A stretch of DNA of 64,000 bases, taken from NCBI GenBank assembly GCA_958009055.1, contig OY253654.1, positions 930,001-994,000 of the forward strand, given 5' to 3'. Under the pieces are notes generated by a model. It had not been told where the DNA came from, made no database searches, and worked only from the letters and a program-made list of their open reading frames with translations. This DNA is from Choricystis sp. odSpoLacu1 (taxonomy: Eukaryota; Chlorophyta; Trebouxiophyceae). Made by a program: the position numbers and the translations under genes. This document shows, one piece after another, positions 62,224 through 64,000 of the stretch (positions are counted from its first letter, which is position 1; each line of letters starts with the position of its first letter).

Positions 62224-64000
62224 ATGACGCCACCCTCCTCCTCCCCCGCGGTCGCTGCCCAGCGCCGCGTGCTCGAGGCCATCCTGGCCACGGGCTGCGC
62301 GTCCCCTGCGTTGGCAGCAGCTGCTGAGAAGGGAGGGGACCCGTTTGACGCGTTGAAAAGCCTTCCTGTGGTCGGCTACACCGACTCTTACGCGGCCGCC
62401 GCGCGCGGCTGCGTGGATGCGTTGCGTGATGGTGATGTGAGCGCGGCCCGCGCTCACCTGTCTCACCTGTTGGCGACCGTCGCCACGTCCACCACAGACG
62501 CCAGCCACGTGCTGGCCTTCTTCATGACGAGCGGCACCAGTGGCAACGCAGCCAAACTGTTTCCGTTGACGGTGGCGGCTCAAAACGCGCGTTCGTCATA
62601 CTACCGTGTGATGGCCGCTCGGTCGAAAGCCACCCTGGCAGGCGTTGACGGAGCCCGGCTGGCGCTGGCCACGCCGGGCGTGCCGCAAGAGTTGCCGTGT
62701 TTGGTGGAGGGGGAGGAGGGGGTGGAGGTGGGCGGCGAGGTGAGAAAGTGTTTGTGTGTGGGGTGTGAGTCGGAGGATCGACAACGCCACCCCCCCCCCC
62801 CCGCCCCCCCCCCCCCCCCCTCCTCCCGTCCCACAAGGTCGCCACCCACCACCTCACCGCTCCGACCTCTCCTCCCGCCGACACGCCCTGGGCGCGGAGC
62901 GCGCGCGCGCCCGCCCCGCGCGCCACCCTGGTCGGCCCCGCCACCGCCGTCCTGCTGGGGCCGGTGCTGCAGCGTGTGGCGGCGGACGCGGCAGCAGGTG
63001 GTGCCGCCCCCCCCCCTCGATGCCGACATCATGGGGGCCGCCACCCTGGCCTACCCGGTGCGCGTGCTGACCGCGTTTGACGCCCCTGTGGCGGCCAAGC
63101 ACTACATGATGTGGTTTTGTGCGCTGGCGAGGGGCGGGGGGCGGGTGACGCAGGTGAGAAGAGTGGAGAGTGGACGAGAGAAAGGAGAGGAGACACACAC
63201 GCCCTCGACCCCTCAACACCACCCCCTCTCCCCGCCCTGCCAAGCTCACCGACTTCTTCGGCGGCTCCATCCTGTCCGCCGTCTCCGTGCTGCGCGACCA
63301 TGGCGCCTCCATGGCGGCCGACCTGCGGGCGGGCGCGCTGGCTTCCGCCTTCCCGGGCGCCCCGTTTGGCGGGGCGCTGGACGACAGCGTGCGTGATGCC
63401 GTCAACGCTTATGTTGGGGGGGCGCAACCCGCGGCCGCTGCCGCACTGGAGGCCGCCCTGGCGTCTGACGCTCCCCTGCTGGGGACGCTGTTTCCACGCC
63501 TCTCTTTCATTTCTGCCATCTTCACGGGCGCGATGCGCAAGTACGCCCCCCGCGTGGCAGCCCTCGTCCCCCCCACCGCCACCCTGGCCACCGATTTTTA
63601 TGGCGGGTCGGAAGGCTGCTATGGTTTGGCGGCGGCGCTGCTGCGGCCGGGGACGATGGCGGGAGATGACTCTTCGTTTGTACTCGCACCTGGCGTGGAT
63701 GTCGTGTTTGAGTTTTTGGAGGTGGGGAAGGAGCAAGGTGAGTGAGGTGTGTGGTGTGGTGGTGGGTGGTTGGTGTGGGGCGGAGAGTCGGGAGACGAGC
63801 CTCCTCTCACCACTCTCCCAAACTCAATCCCTCCAGACCCGCCCGTGCTCATGCAAGCCGTCACCGCCAACACGCTCTACGAAATCGTTGTTACCACGTT
63901 TGGCGGCCTGGCACGCTACCGCGTGGGCGACGTCGTGCGCGTCATGGGCACCGCGCGCGTGGACGCGGTCGCGCTGGCGGCGGGCGACGCCGCCCTCGCG
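62224..64000 (+). CDS. GH3-family acyl-amido synthetase (partial, window ends)
   Basis: Exons 62224-62739, 62838-63153, 63245-63737 and 63837 onward. FFMTSGTSGNAAKLFP is the ATP/AMP-binding motif of the GH3 family. TDFYGGSEGCYGL follows, and YEIVVTTFGGLARYRVGDVVRV near the right edge is the GH3 C-terminal signature. GH3 enzymes adenylate acids such as auxin or jasmonate and attach amino acids; the substrate here is unknown. In exon 2 the frame shifts by one base across a run of 10 C (63007-63016), before DADIMGAATLAYPVRVL. The intron before exon 2 is nearly pure C. The 3' end lies outside the window. Confidence 0.83.
63007..63016. repeat. C10 homopolymer at the GH3 frame switch
   Basis: Ten consecutive C in exon 2 of the GH3 gene. 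The family frame before and after differ by one base, in the same direction as the G10 in ATG2. Confidence 0.9.

Noticed and set aside
1..64000. CRISPR arrays, insertion sequences, bacterial operons or phage genes
   Set aside because: No spaced direct repeats, transposase-like frames or polycistronic layout were seen; the window is intron-rich eukaryotic DNA.

Overview
This is a GC-rich nuclear segment from a photosynthetic eukaryote, most likely a green alga (Viridiplantae, probably chlorophyte). The evidence is short GT-AG introns (nearly all donors GTGAGT-like, acceptors CAG), codons ending almost always in G or C, plastid genes (HCF101, homogentisate solanesyltransferase, CSP41-type epimerase, RelA/SpoT homologue) and land-plant-type families (arginine-rich tandem CCCH protein, two-domain AP2 factor, GH3). 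The species cannot be named from the sequence. Gene models below were assembled by reading frames, splice sites and family motifs by eye; no transcript data were available.

Layout, left to right. 0.3-4.4 kb (+): HCF101 and mitochondrial processing peptidase alpha. 4.6-6.2 kb (-): organellar tryptophanyl-tRNA synthetase. 6.4-7.6 kb (+): SGNH/GDSL hydrolase. 7.9-10.7 kb (-): an F-box-like protein and an unrecognised protein with beta-grasp-like stretches. 10.9-13.9 kb (+): sterol C5-desaturase and an MSP/VAP-domain protein. 14.6-23.8 kb (-): a paralogue cluster in the order MFS transporter, secreted EF-hand protein, secreted EF-hand protein, MFS transporter. 24.1-26.7 kb (+): aldo-keto reductase and ubiquitin C-terminal hydrolase. 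26.4-27.6 kb (-): an F-box ORF antisense to the hydrolase and a tRNA-Tyr with a long intron. 28.4-30.1 kb (+): CCCH protein. 30.9-31.4 kb (-): small predicted plastid membrane protein. 31.7-33.5 kb (+): U2AF large subunit. 33.7-36.9 kb (-): homogentisate solanesyltransferase and AP2 factor. 37.4-49.3 kb (+): ribosomal protein eL6, TRAP-alpha, ATG2, an alanine-rich coiled-coil ORF and an RSH enzyme. 50.1-52.6 kb (+): class I histone deacetylase. 53.1-55.9 kb (-): prolyl oligopeptidase. 56.6-64 kb (+): CSP41-type epimerase, sulfotransferase-like protein, bestrophin-like channel and a GH3 protein cut by the window edge.

The genes are mostly unrelated housekeeping and organelle functions, as expected for a compact algal chromosome. 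The only functional-looking grouping is the MFS/EF-hand paralogue block. Several genes carry one-base frame breaks. Two sit at runs of ten G or C and a third may lie at a run of eight, which looks more like sequencing error or slippage than decay. I did not find a clearly new system; the best leads are listed as findings.
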